A stretch of 64,000 nucleotides of DNA from Candidatus Gastranaerophilales bacterium (GTDB lineage Bacteria; Cyanobacteriota; Vampirovibrionia; Gastranaerophilales; Gastranaerophilaceae): positions 146,671-210,670 of the forward strand of contig CALUWE010000001.1 in NCBI GenBank assembly GCA_944324425.1, written 5' to 3'. The stretch's first letter is position 1. Every line of letters starts with the position of its first letter. Positions 17,243 to 25,984 of the stretch are shown one piece after another. Below the pieces are notes generated by a model, which searched no databases, was not told the DNA's origin, and saw only the letters and a list, made by a program, of their open reading frames with translations. The position numbers and the translations under genes were made by a program.

Positions 17243-17488
17243 TTATCCTAAAAGTTTTTTAAGTTCTTTTTCCCGTTTCTTTTTCAAAAGTTTATTTGTT
17301 CTTTTTCTGATTGCAACAATTGGCGTATCACTTGGCATAGCCGCTTTAAAAAATGTTTCATTCATGGCGTCAAACTCTCTTAATTTAGCCAAAGCCTCTT
17401 TCAGGCAATCTTTTTTGGCTTGATTTATAACCTTCTTCAAGCCGGCTTTATCCAATATATCTGTTGAAATTAAACTATAAAACACCAT
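17243..17488 (-). CDS. Small basic hypothetical protein
   Basis: 81 residues, Lys-rich, not recognised (KKVINQAKKDCLKEALAKLREF; C-terminal LLKKKREKELKKLLG). No signal peptide. It lies 44 nt downstream of engB on the same strand. A perfect inverted repeat (CCATGAT / ATCATGG, 17493-17520) sits 4 nt before its ATG and no standard Shine-Dalgarno is visible, so translation may be controlled or the start may be misjudged. Confidence 0.5.
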   Translation of the reverse strand: MVFYSLISTDILDKAGLKKVINQAKKDCLKEALAKLREFDAMNETFFKAAMPSDTPIVAIRKRTNKLLKKKREKELKKLLG

Positions 17489-17492
17489 AGAC

Positions 17493-17520
17493 CCATGATG
17501 CTCTTATAAAAAAATCATGG
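17493..17520 (-). repeat. Inverted repeat before the small basic gene
   Basis: Seven-base arms CCATGAT and ATCATGG separated by 14 nt, with no T run behind it on the minus strand. This makes it a leader hairpin or operator candidate rather than a terminator. Confidence 0.4.
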
Positions 17521-17532
17521 CAACATTATTAA

Positions 17533-18111
17533 TTAAATGTTACATTCTAAAAATTCATATACTTTTTCTTTATAAAACGGCTTTGAGTTTGAAAATAAAA
17601 TACACATTGTTTTTGTAAAATTTTCAATTTCTTGTTTTCTTTTTTGAACTTCCCCTTGGCGGCTAAGGTCGCATTTGGTTAAAATGTTAATAAAAGGAAC
17701 CTTATTTAAAATAAGCCAATTTATCATATTTATATCGTTTTCCAACATTCCATGCCTTGCATCTAAAAATAAAAAACAATATGCCAAATTTTCACGCTGC
17801 AAAAGATATTCTTCCAAATTTTTTTGCCATTCGTTTTGCATGGTTTTTGAAACCTTAGCATAGCCGTACCCCGGTAAATCCGCAATAATAAAATTTCCTT
17901 TATCGGATTCAATTTCAAAATGGTTTATAAGTCTTGTTTTCCCCGGGGTGTTAGATGTTTTTGCAAGCTTGCCGTTATTGGCAATTACATTTATAAAAGT
18001 TGACTTTCCTGCATTAGAGCGGCCCAAAAGTGCAAACTCAGCTTCTTTAAATGTGGGAGCTGACTTGAGGCAGGGTGAGCTTTTTATGAACTTCGCCGTT
18101 TTTATTTTCAT
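17533..18111 (-). CDS. engB: Ribosome biogenesis GTPase EngB (YsxC/YihA)
   Basis: 192 residues, usual length. EngB is a TRAFAC GTPase needed for late 50S assembly. G1 is LLGRSNAGKST, the TPGKTRLINHF segment holds G2, G3 is DLPGYGYA and G4 is TKCD. The N-terminal MKIKTAKFIKSSP matches the family start, so the 65-bp overlap with the upstream ORF (ending 18047) is probably real. It may be translationally coupled to that gene. Confidence 0.95.
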   Translation of the reverse strand: MKIKTAKFIKSSPCLKSAPTFKEAEFALLGRSNAGKSTFINVIANNGKLAKTSNTPGKTRLINHFEIESDKGNFIIADLPGYGYAKVSKTMQNEWQKNLEEYLLQRENLAYCFLFLDARHGMLENDINMINWLILNKVPFINILTKCDLSRQGEVQKRKQEIENFTKTMCILFSNSKPFYKEKVYEFLECNI

Positions 18112-18352
18112 TAATTAAATGCCTTAATTCTGATATTTGCCTTTTGTACATAACGGAAGATAAAAGGTTGTATGCCTTTCTTGAATTTATAACATTAATT
18201 TGAATTTTGCCGTCATCAGTTGTTTCAACGGTGATTGACCTGTTTCCGCCTTCAGCCGTTTCAATACCCGTTATATTCACAATGGTTCTTCTTAAAATGC
18301 TGATGGGTTCTCTTAAAAATTCTTCAAACGTTTTTAAAATGTTATTCTTCAT
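18047..18352 (-). CDS. Hypothetical protein overlapping engB
   Basis: 101 residues, not recognised, mixed alpha/beta in appearance (NRSITVETTDDGKIQINVIN). Its last 21 codons run inside the start of engB in another frame, an overlap of 65 bp. GGGTGG upstream of the ATG is a plausible ribosome site. The reading frame has normal composition, so I regard it as real, but the C-terminal part may be an overrun caused by loss of an earlier stop. Confidence 0.5.
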   Translation of the reverse strand: MKNNILKTFEEFLREPISILRRTIVNITGIETAEGGNRSITVETTDDGKIQINVINSRKAYNLLSSVMYKRQISELRHLINENKNGEVHKKLTLPQVSSHI

Positions 18353-18447
18353 AAAAATTTTCCACCCTTATTCTATCAAAAAAGCAACTTTTTTTGTATA
18401 ATAAACAGATGACGGTTTAATATTTTGTTATAAGGAATTTGAAGATT

Positions 18448-19293
18448 ATGCTAAATAATTTATATAAAGAAATTACACCTAACGGTTACGGAATTGCCAT
18501 TGAAACAGAGGGCGACATTTTATATTCAAAACAATCCGAATTTCAAAAAGTTGAAATTTTTAAGTCTAAGGGTTTAGGGAATGTTTTGACATTGGATGGT
18601 TTGATGATGACAACCGTCGAGGATGAATTTTTTTACCACGAAATGATTTCGCATATTCCTTTATGTTCTCATAAAACCCCTGAAAATATTCTTGTGATAG
18701 GCGGGGGAGACGGCGGAACAGTCAGAGAAGTTTTATTGCATGACACAGTTAAAAATGTTGATTTATGCGAAATAGACGGGCTTGTAATTGAAGCAAGCAA
18801 GCAGTTTTTGCCCACTATTGCAGGTAAACTGGACGACAAATGTGTTAACATTTATGTGGAAGATGCAATTGAATTTATTAAAAACAAAAAAAATTGCTAT
18901 GATGTCGTTTTAATTGATTCAACAGACCCTATGGGCCCGGGGGAAGGGTTATTTACTGAAGAATTTTACACAAATGTTAAAGAAAGCTTAAAAGAAGGCG
19001 GCATTGTTGTTCCTCAATCAGAATCACCTTTTGCAAACAAAAACGAAATGAGAAAAATGTATATCTTGCTTCATAAAGTGTTTAAGACGGTTCTGCCATA
19101 TGCAGGCCCCATTCCCACATACCCCGGCGGCTATTGGTCTTGGGCATTTTGCACAAATGATAACGACAATTCTATTAAAGATGAAGCCCGTGCAATAAAA
19201 ATTGAACAAAATGCCAAACTGTATAACAGAGAACTCCATAAGGGCGCCTTTATGGTTCCAAACTTTGTAAGGAAACTTGCAAATAATGAATAA
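18448..19293 (+). CDS. speE: Spermidine synthase (polyamine aminopropyltransferase)
   Basis: 281 residues from the chosen ATG. SpeE moves the aminopropyl group of decarboxylated S-adenosylmethionine to putrescine. YHEMISHIPL, LVIGGGDGGTVREVL, DLCEIDGLVIEASK, the catalytic region DVVLIDSTDPMGPGEGLF and YPGGYWSWAF are canonical. AAGGA sits 11 nt before the ATG at 18448; a TTG nine nt earlier is too close to it. It overlaps aroA by 8 bp. An Orn/Lys/Arg decarboxylase at 59888 could supply precursor; SpeD is not in the window. Confidence 0.95.
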   Translation: MLNNLYKEITPNGYGIAIETEGDILYSKQSEFQKVEIFKSKGLGNVLTLDGLMMTTVEDEFFYHEMISHIPLCSHKTPENILVIGGGDGGTVREVLLHDTVKNVDLCEIDGLVIEASKQFLPTIAGKLDDKCVNIYVEDAIEFIKNKKNCYDVVLIDSTDPMGPGEGLFTEEFYTNVKESLKEGGIVVPQSESPFANKNEMRKMYILLHKVFKTVLPYAGPIPTYPGGYWSWAFCTNDNDNSIKDEARAIKIEQNAKLYNRELHKGAFMVPNFVRKLANNE

Positions 19294-20590
19294 TGATATA
19301 AAAGTTAACGGCATAAATTCACCCTTAAATGGCGAAATAACAATTCCGTCGGATAAATCCATTTCCCATAGGGCGATAATTTTAGGTTCTTTAACAAACG
19401 GTAAAATAAAAATTTCAAATTTTTCAAAAGGAAAAGACCCGATTTCAACCCTTGAAATTTTTAAGAATTTAGGGTTAGAGGTTAGTTTTGTTGACGATAA
19501 AACGCTCATCATAAATTCAAAAAACGGTTTGTCTGCTCCTTCTTCTCCTCTTGATTGCGGCAATTCGGGCACAACAATGAGGCTTATGACAGGGCTTTTA
19601 TCGGGGCAAAAATTTAATTCGGAACTATTTGGCGATGTTAGTTTATCTAAACGCCCGATGAAAAGAATAATTGAACCCTTAACCTTAATGGGCGCAAAAA
19701 TTGAATCAAATGAAAATAGAGCGCCATTAAAAATTAAAGGTTCAAAGCTGAATGGAATTACATACGAATCAAAAATAGCTTCAGCTCAAGTTAAATCTTC
19801 AATTTTGCTTGCAGGGTTTAATAGTATTGGCGAAACAAAAGTGATTGAACCAAGTTTATCCAGAAACCACACTGAAATTATGCTTCAATATTTTGAATCT
19901 GATATTAAAACAGGAAAAATTGAAGATAAATTTTACACCGCAATAAGAAGTTCATTTTTAATTCCGAAAGATATTTATATCCCCGGTGATATATCTTCTG
20001 CCGCATTTTTTATGGCGGCAGCCGCTATAACCAAAAATTCAGACATCATAATTAAAAATGTAGGCCTAAATGAAACAAGAACAGGCATTATTGATGTTAT
20101 GAAAAATATGAACGTTGATTTTGAAATTCTTGATGAAAAGAAAGTAAACGGTGAAAAAATTGGGGATGTTAGAGTTAAATATTCGCCCGATTTAAAAGGA
20201 ACGATTATTGAGGGGGATATTATCCCGAGGTTAATAGATGAAATTCCTGTTATTTGCGTTTTAGCAAGTTTTGCAAAAGGCAAAACAATAATAAAAGATG
20301 CATCAGACCTTAAAAACAAAGAATCTGACAGAATAAAATGCACGGCAGATGAACTTAAAAAAATGGGCTTTAATATTGAAGCGACAGATGACGGCTTTAT
20401 AATTGAAGGAAATAATCAAGCACAAATTGAAGGTAATGTTGAACTTAATACATATAACGACCACAGGCTTGCAATGAGCTTTTATGTTGCAGGGTTGAAT
20501 GCAAAATCAGAATGTTTAATAAAAGATTTTATTTGGGTAAATACATCCTTCCCCGAATTTTTAGGCCTTTTTAATAAATTAGGGGTATAG
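19286..20590 (+). CDS. aroA: 3-phosphoshikimate 1-carboxyvinyltransferase (EPSP synthase)
   Basis: 434 residues from the ATG at 19286. This is the sixth step of the shikimate pathway. The N-terminal PSDKSISHRAIILGSL, LDCGNSGTTMRLMTGLL, KRPMKRIIEPL, SSILLAGF and NTYNDHRLAMSF are EPSP synthase signatures. TAAGGAA lies 11 nt upstream, within the end of speE. pgeF begins at the next base after the stop, so speE-aroA-pgeF form one unit. Confidence 0.97.
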   Translation: MNNDIKVNGINSPLNGEITIPSDKSISHRAIILGSLTNGKIKISNFSKGKDPISTLEIFKNLGLEVSFVDDKTLIINSKNGLSAPSSPLDCGNSGTTMRLMTGLLSGQKFNSELFGDVSLSKRPMKRIIEPLTLMGAKIESNENRAPLKIKGSKLNGITYESKIASAQVKSSILLAGFNSIGETKVIEPSLSRNHTEIMLQYFESDIKTGKIEDKFYTAIRSSFLIPKDIYIPGDISSAAFFMAAAAITKNSDIIIKNVGLNETRTGIIDVMKNMNVDFEILDEKKVNGEKIGDVRVKYSPDLKGTIIEGDIIPRLIDEIPVICVLASFAKGKTIIKDASDLKNKESDRIKCTADELKKMGFNIEATDDGFIIEGNNQAQIEGNVELNTYNDHRLAMSFYVAGLNAKSECLIKDFIWVNTSFPEFLGLFNKLGV

Positions 20591-21325
20591 ATGTTTTATT
20601 TTGATAAGGTTTTGGGTAAAACAGTTTTAAAATCAACCTTGTTTAGTGGTGTTAACCATTTTTTTACAACAAAAGAATTAATTCTAAAAACAAAAGAACC
20701 TGCTTTGATTGAAGAAGCTGACAGACAAAAAGAATTAATTAAAAAAGAATTTAATTTGGAAAGGTTAATTCACCCCAAACAAACCCACACAAATAACATT
20801 CAAATTGTAAAAAAAGATATTGATTTATACCCTGAAACTGACGCTTTAATTTTAGATGATAATAAAACAGGAATTTTTCTAAACTTTGCAGATTGCACAC
20901 CCATTGTTTTATACGATTTTAAATTAAATATAGGCGCAATAATCCATGGCGGCTGGAGAGGAACAGTTCAAAAAATTGCACCCTTAACCGTTTTAAAAAT
21001 GCAAAAAGAGATTAATTCAAACCCAAATGATATAAAAGCATTAATTGGCCCGAACATTTGTTTTAACTGTTTTGAAACAAGTGAAGAAACTATGAATGAA
21101 CTTAAAAATACGGTTAAAAATAATGTTGGCATTTATAAAATTGAAAACGGCAAATTTTATGCGGATTTAAAGGAAATAAATAAAAGACAATTAATTGAAG
21201 CCGGAATTAAAGAGATTGATGTAACAACGTATTGCACTTTTCACAATAATAATCTCTTCTTTTCGTACAGAAAAGAAAATAAAACCACTAACAGAATGAG
21301 CACTTTTTTAACTTTAAAAAATTAG
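20591..21325 (+). CDS. pgeF: Peptidoglycan editing factor PgeF (YfiH/laccase-domain family)
   Basis: 244 residues, usual for the DUF152/YfiH family. E. coli PgeF keeps L-Ser out of the peptidoglycan stem; other members have purine nucleoside phosphorylase or adenosine deaminase activity. HPKQTHTNNI, FADCTPIVLYD (Cys ligand), IIHGGWRGTVQKI (His ligand) and GPNICFNCFETSEE match the metal-site motifs. The start directly abuts the aroA stop. The end overlaps the convergent orphan by 4 nt. Confidence 0.9.
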   Translation: MFYFDKVLGKTVLKSTLFSGVNHFFTTKELILKTKEPALIEEADRQKELIKKEFNLERLIHPKQTHTNNIQIVKKDIDLYPETDALILDDNKTGIFLNFADCTPIVLYDFKLNIGAIIHGGWRGTVQKIAPLTVLKMQKEINSNPNDIKALIGPNICFNCFETSEETMNELKNTVKNNVGIYKIENGKFYADLKEINKRQLIEAGIKEIDVTTYCTFHNNNLFFSYRKENKTTNRMSTFLTLKN

Positions 21326-21846
21326 AATAAACCTTTTTTATTTTGAGCGGCTTTTTGAAGAAAATTTGTATTTTCTGTTTTTCTCAGCTTGTCTTTCGCT
21401 TTAATTTCTTTTTCAATATCTTCGGGTTTAAGATTTTTCATTATTTCAATATATTTATTTGAAGCCTGTTTAATTCTTTCGATAAGACTGTCTATATATT
21501 TTGCATAGCTTTCGGCATCGTCGTTTTTATATCTCCAAGTTTCAAAGTTAAATGCCGTCATAACATCTTTCTTGTAGTCTTCTAAAATGCCGTCTCTTGC
21601 TTCTATAAAAGTTTTAACGGTTTCATCCCCCGGGAACAACCTGCATTTTTTATATGTATTTTCCAAAATAATTAGCGATTTTTTTGTTGCAAGCCTTGTT
21701 TGAACACCGCGAATAAAATACCTGTCTTCTTCTTCCTTTGGAATTTTTAAATCAAAAGGAAAATCGAGATTGCACATTACTGTTGCATCTGCAAGCTCTA
21801 CCATAAGTTCGGATTTTAAGTATTCATATTCGTCTCTTAAGGTCAT
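21322..21846 (-). CDS. Hypothetical helical protein
   Basis: 174 residues, not recognised. Highly charged and helical (YAKYIDSLIERIKQASNKYIEIMKNL), no signal peptide. It converges on pgeF with a 4-nt overlap. Only a weak AGAG precedes the ATG. The long open frame and normal codon use support a gene. Confidence 0.6.
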   Translation of the reverse strand: MTLRDEYEYLKSELMVELADATVMCNLDFPFDLKIPKEEEDRYFIRGVQTRLATKKSLIILENTYKKCRLFPGDETVKTFIEARDGILEDYKKDVMTAFNFETWRYKNDDAESYAKYIDSLIERIKQASNKYIEIMKNLKPEDIEKEIKAKDKLRKTENTNFLQKAAQNKKGLF

Positions 21847-21915
21847 GGTAAAATTCTCTAACTTTGTTACTTATATTTTAAACAAATATAAATGATTTTG
21901 CAAATTATTAAAAGA

Positions 21916-21944
21916 AAATGCGCCGTTTATATAAACGGCGCATT
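21916..21944 (-). terminator. ppdK terminator
   Basis: 14-bp perfect palindrome (AATGCGCCGTTTAT / ATAAACGGCGCATT) followed on the minus strand by TTTCTTTT. It lies just after the ppdK stop. Confidence 0.88.
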
Positions 21945-21959
21945 AATTTATATTATATT

Positions 21960-24623
21960 TTATACAAGTGCTTTTTCTTTATTTTCGGCAATTGCAGCTT
22001 GTGCTGCGGCTAACCTTGCTTGAGGAACCCTAAATGGTGAGCAGGATACATAATTCAAACCGATTTTATGGCAGAATTTAACCGAATTCGGGTCGCCGCC
22101 GTGTTCACCGCAAATACCTCTTTTTAAATTAGGTCTTACAGGAAGTGCTTTTTGAAGCGCTATCTGCATTAATTGACCGACGCCTTTGGTATCAAGTGTT
22201 TCGAATGGGTTTTGAGGTAAAATTTTATCTTCAACGTATTTACCTAAAAATTTACCTTCGGCATCATCTCTTGAATAACCGAATGTCATTTGAGTTAAGT
22301 CGTTTGTGCCGAATGAGAAAAATTCCGCATATTCTGCCACTTCATCCGCAGTTAAAGCAGCGCGGGGAATTTCAATCATTGTGCCAAACATATATTCAAC
22401 TTCAATGCCTTTTTCTTGCATAACTTCTTTTGCAACCGTTTCAAGAAGGGTTCTGTCAATTTTTAATTCATTAACATGAGAAATTAAAGGAATCATAATT
22501 TCAGGTTTAACTGTTAAACCTTCTTTTTTAAGGTCGCATGCAGCTTCAAAGATTGCTCTTACTTGCATTTCATTAATTTCAGGGAACATTAAGCCTAATC
22601 TGCAGCCCCTTAAGCCCATCATCGGGTTAGATTCGGATAATTCTTCAACCGTGTGGAGAAGATTTTCTTTTTCTTTATAATCTTCGCCTTTTGCTTTAAG
22701 TGTTGCAACTTCCGCAATTAATGTTTCTTTATCGGGTAAAAATTCGTGCAACGGCGGGTCTAAGAGTCTGATTGTCATAGGATAGCCGTTCAAGGCTTTG
22801 AACATATCTTTAAAATCTTGATACTGCATAGGAAGCAGTTTTGCTAAAGCTTCTTTTCTTGCTTCTTTTGTGCCTGCAATAATCATTTTTTGAACCCAAG
22901 GAAGTCTGGATGGGTCCATAAACATATGTTCCGTTCTGCAAAGGCCAACACCTTCTGCACCCAATTTAAGAGCGTTTTGAACATCCAAAGGAGTATCTGC
23001 GTTTGCTCTTACCGTTAATTTTTTGAATTCATCAACCCATTTAAATAAGGTTTCAAAATTTTCATCCATCGTAGCGGATTGTGTTTGAACAGCCCCTGCC
23101 ATAACTTCGCCTGTTCCGCCATCGATAGAAATAACGTCGTTTTCATGGTAAATAGCGCCGTCTGCGGCAGTTAAGGTTTTATTTGCAAGGTCAATTTTTA
23201 AGTCTTCACAGCCTGAAACACAGGGTTTACCCATACCTTTTGCAACAACCGCAGCGTGGCTTGTCATACCGCCTCTAAGTGTTAAAACGCCTTGAGAAGC
23301 TATCATACCGTGAATATCATCAGGACAGGTTTCAATTCTGACCAAAATAACTTTTTCGCCAGCTTCACCCCTTGTTGCAGCTTCATCGGTATCAAAAACA
23401 ATTTTGCCGATAGCAGCCCCTGGGGATGCATTTAAGCCTTGAGCAATTTTATGTGCTTCTTTTTTAGCTTTAGGGTCAAAAGAGGGAAGAAGAAGTTGAT
23501 ATAATTGATAAGGATCAACAAGTTCAACTGCTCTTTCTTTTGAAATAATGCCTTCTTTTGCCATTTCAACGGCAATTCTAACGGCAGCTGCAGCCGTTCT
23601 TTTGCCGTTTCTTGTTTGAAGAATGTATAATTTACCTTTTTCAATGGTAAATTCCATATCTTGAACGTCTTTATAGTGATTTTCAAGGTTTTTTGCAATA
23701 TCAACGTATTGTTTGTAAAGTTCAGGCATTTCGTTTGCCAATTCTTTAATCGGTTTTGGAGTTCTTATACCTGCAACAACGTCTTCACCTTGAGCGTTTG
23801 TTAAATATTCGCCGTAAAATTCGTTTTCACCCGTTGCGGGGTTTCTTGTGAAGGAAACACCTGTTGCGCAATCATTTCCCATATTGCCAAATACCATGGT
23901 CTGAACGTTAACGGCTGTACCAAAATTATGGTCAATTTTATTTAAGTTACGGTATGCAACCGCTCTTGGAATGTTCCAGCTTCTAAATACCGCTTCAATA
24001 GCTTCTTGAAGCTGAATATACGGGTCTTGAGGGAAATCTTTTCCTGTTTCTTTTTTGATTATTTCTTTATACACGGGGATTAATGATTTTAGGCCTTCTG
24101 CCGATACTTCAGCATCCGTTTTAACGCCTTCTTTTTCTTTAACTTTGTCTAATTCGTCTTCAAATTTAATTCTTTCAATATCCCAAGCAACAGAACCAAA
24201 CATTGTTAAAAATCTTCTGTAACTGTCATAGCAAAATCTTTCATTATTTGTAAGATTTACCATACCTTGAAGAGTTTCATCGTTTAAACCTAAATTCAAA
24301 ATAGTTTCCATCATACCGGGCATAGAAAGTCTTGCGCCTGATCTTACAGAAACCAATAACGGGTTTTCTTTATCGCCAAATTTTTTGCCTGCTTGGTTTT
24401 CAACTTCTTTTAAATAAGTTTTAACTTCATCCATAAGGCCATCAGGCATTTTGTTTCCGTTATTAATATATTCCATGCAGGTTTCTGTTGTAATTGTTAA
24501 ACCGGGGGGAACAGGAAGCCCTGCATTAGTCATTTCGGCAAGGTTTGCGCCTTTGCCGCCCAACAAGTTACGCATATCGGCGTTTCCTTCTTTAAACAGC
24601 CATACTCGCTTGTTATCTGTCAT
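21960..24623 (-). CDS. ppdK: Pyruvate, phosphate dikinase
   Basis: 887 residues, usual length. PPDK interconverts pyruvate, ATP and Pi with PEP, AMP and PPi, and often replaces pyruvate kinase in anaerobes. The N-terminal ATP-grasp domain starts with LLGGKGANLAEM. The swivelling domain has GGMTSHAAVVAKGMGKPCVSG with the phosphorylated His. The C-terminal PEP domain has GVGLCRTEHMF, GTNDLTQMTFG and GICGEHGGDP. TAAGGAGAAATT precedes the ATG. Two ACTTAAG copies lie in the leader. Confidence 0.97.
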   Translation of the reverse strand: MTDNKRVWLFKEGNADMRNLLGGKGANLAEMTNAGLPVPPGLTITTETCMEYINNGNKMPDGLMDEVKTYLKEVENQAGKKFGDKENPLLVSVRSGARLSMPGMMETILNLGLNDETLQGMVNLTNNERFCYDSYRRFLTMFGSVAWDIERIKFEDELDKVKEKEGVKTDAEVSAEGLKSLIPVYKEIIKKETGKDFPQDPYIQLQEAIEAVFRSWNIPRAVAYRNLNKIDHNFGTAVNVQTMVFGNMGNDCATGVSFTRNPATGENEFYGEYLTNAQGEDVVAGIRTPKPIKELANEMPELYKQYVDIAKNLENHYKDVQDMEFTIEKGKLYILQTRNGKRTAAAAVRIAVEMAKEGIISKERAVELVDPYQLYQLLLPSFDPKAKKEAHKIAQGLNASPGAAIGKIVFDTDEAATRGEAGEKVILVRIETCPDDIHGMIASQGVLTLRGGMTSHAAVVAKGMGKPCVSGCEDLKIDLANKTLTAADGAIYHENDVISIDGGTGEVMAGAVQTQSATMDENFETLFKWVDEFKKLTVRANADTPLDVQNALKLGAEGVGLCRTEHMFMDPSRLPWVQKMIIAGTKEARKEALAKLLPMQYQDFKDMFKALNGYPMTIRLLDPPLHEFLPDKETLIAEVATLKAKGEDYKEKENLLHTVEELSESNPMMGLRGCRLGLMFPEINEMQVRAIFEAACDLKKEGLTVKPEIMIPLISHVNELKIDRTLLETVAKEVMQEKGIEVEYMFGTMIEIPRAALTADEVAEYAEFFSFGTNDLTQMTFGYSRDDAEGKFLGKYVEDKILPQNPFETLDTKGVGQLMQIALQKALPVRPNLKRGICGEHGGDPNSVKFCHKIGLNYVSCSPFRVPQARLAAAQAAIAENKEKALV

Positions 24624-24640
24624 TTTAATTTCTCCTTACT

Positions 24641-24665
24641 ACTTAAGTTCATTTCTGCACTTAAG
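24641..24665. repeat. Paired ACTTAAG boxes upstream of ppdK
   Basis: ACTTAAG at 24641-24647 and 24659-24665, 18 nt apart start to start. Because CTTAAG is palindromic they read as direct or inverted copies. They lie 17-42 nt before the ppdK ATG: a possible operator or small leader hairpin. Confidence 0.35.
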
Positions 24666-24782
24666 AACACCTATTTACAATGTTTTTGCCCTATTTTTTT
24701 GCAAAAAACGAAAGTTACAAAAATCTTATCACAGAAATTGCCTTTTGTCATGAAAAATTGTACTTTTTAGTTGATTTTGGCA

Positions 24783-24788
24783 TATAAT
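24783..24788 (+). promoter_or_regulatory. -10 element of the ATP-grasp gene
   Basis: TATAAT about 38 nt before the ATG at 24827. This gives a leader long enough for the GGAAG ribosome site. Confidence 0.4.
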
Positions 24789-24826
24789 GTTAAAAAGAAT
24801 TTACTAAGTTTTTGCGGAAGATTAAA

Positions 24827-25984
24827 ATGTTTATTTTGGATGAACCATATATTTCAAATTTTTTATTTGAAACATTGAATAAAAATAATTACCCTGCTCT
24901 TGAAAACGAAATAACAAAAGGGAAGGTTTCAAATTTAGTAAGCGATGAAGAATTTAAAAAACTTTTTTGCAAGAATAAAAAAGTTTATACAAATTCAGAA
25001 AATTCCATTAAAAAAATTATGGAAAATTTAGAGGGAGAAGAAATTTTATCTTGGATTAAGCTTTTTAAAGATAAAGTTGAGTTCAGAAAAATTTTAAAAT
25101 CAATTTATCCTGATTTTTATTTTGAAGAAATTCCATACTCAAAATTAGGCGAAATTGACAAAACAAAATTAAAATACCCTTTTGTAATAAAACCCTCTAT
25201 CGGTTTTTTAAGCTTAGGGGTTTATACCGTATGGAATGAAAATGAATTTGATTCCGTTATAGAAAATATTCAAAATTCCTATGAAAAAAACCAAAAATTA
25301 TTCCCGATTGAAGTTTTAAATTCTAACAACTTTATTATTGAAGAATTTATCAAGGGGGATGAATATGCAGTTGATGTTTATTTTGATAAATCATCGAATC
25401 CTGTTATTTTAAACCTTTATAAACACCCGTTTTTTGATAAATATGACGTTTCAGACAGGCTTTATTTTACATCATCTGAAATTATCAACAAAAATTATGA
25501 CAAATTGAATGAGCTTTTATCGGATATGGGAAAATTAATAGGGCTTAAAAATTTCCCCGTTCATATTGAACTCAGAATAGATAATGAAAATATAATTCCG
25601 ATTGAAGTTAACCCCTTAAGGTTTGCAGGCTGGTGCCTTTGCGATTTGGCAAAATATGCCTACGACATTAACGTTTATGAATATTTTATGGAAAATAAAA
25701 AACCCGATTGGAATGAAATTTTAGAAAATAACAATTCAACATATGCTTTTGTTATGGGTGAAGTTCCATCTGATATAAATAAAGAAGAAATTTTATCTTT
25801 TGATATTGACGCATTTTTAAAAGACATTAAAGTTAAAGTGTTAGAAACAAGGCAATATGACTATAAAACAAAGCCTATGTTCTGCTCGCTTTTTATTGAA
25901 GCCGAAAACTTTGATGAAATGAAACACATTTTAAATTTAGATATGAAAAAATATATTAGATTGAAGGAAAAAGTTGCTTTTTAA
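24827..25984 (+). CDS. ATP-grasp domain protein
   Basis: 385 residues from the ATG at 24827. The central region is an ATP-grasp fold: YPFVIKPSIGFLSLGV (ATP-binding Lys), FIIEEFIKGDEYAVDVYF (nucleotide-binding acidic pair), HIELRIDNENIIPIEVNPLRFAG (metal-binding E and N). Such enzymes form amide or peptide bonds through acyl-phosphate intermediates. The substrate-specificity regions match no family I recognise. The next gene starts within its last codons, so it is co-transcribed with a membrane TPR/TonB protein. A TTG 15 nt upstream is an alternative start. Confidence 0.8.
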   Translation: MFILDEPYISNFLFETLNKNNYPALENEITKGKVSNLVSDEEFKKLFCKNKKVYTNSENSIKKIMENLEGEEILSWIKLFKDKVEFRKILKSIYPDFYFEEIPYSKLGEIDKTKLKYPFVIKPSIGFLSLGVYTVWNENEFDSVIENIQNSYEKNQKLFPIEVLNSNNFIIEEFIKGDEYAVDVYFDKSSNPVILNLYKHPFFDKYDVSDRLYFTSSEIINKNYDKLNELLSDMGKLIGLKNFPVHIELRIDNENIIPIEVNPLRFAGWCLCDLAKYAYDINVYEYFMENKKPDWNEILENNNSTYAFVMGEVPSDINKEEILSFDIDAFLKDIKVKVLETRQYDYKTKPMFCSLFIEAENFDEMKHILNLDMKKYIRLKEKVAF

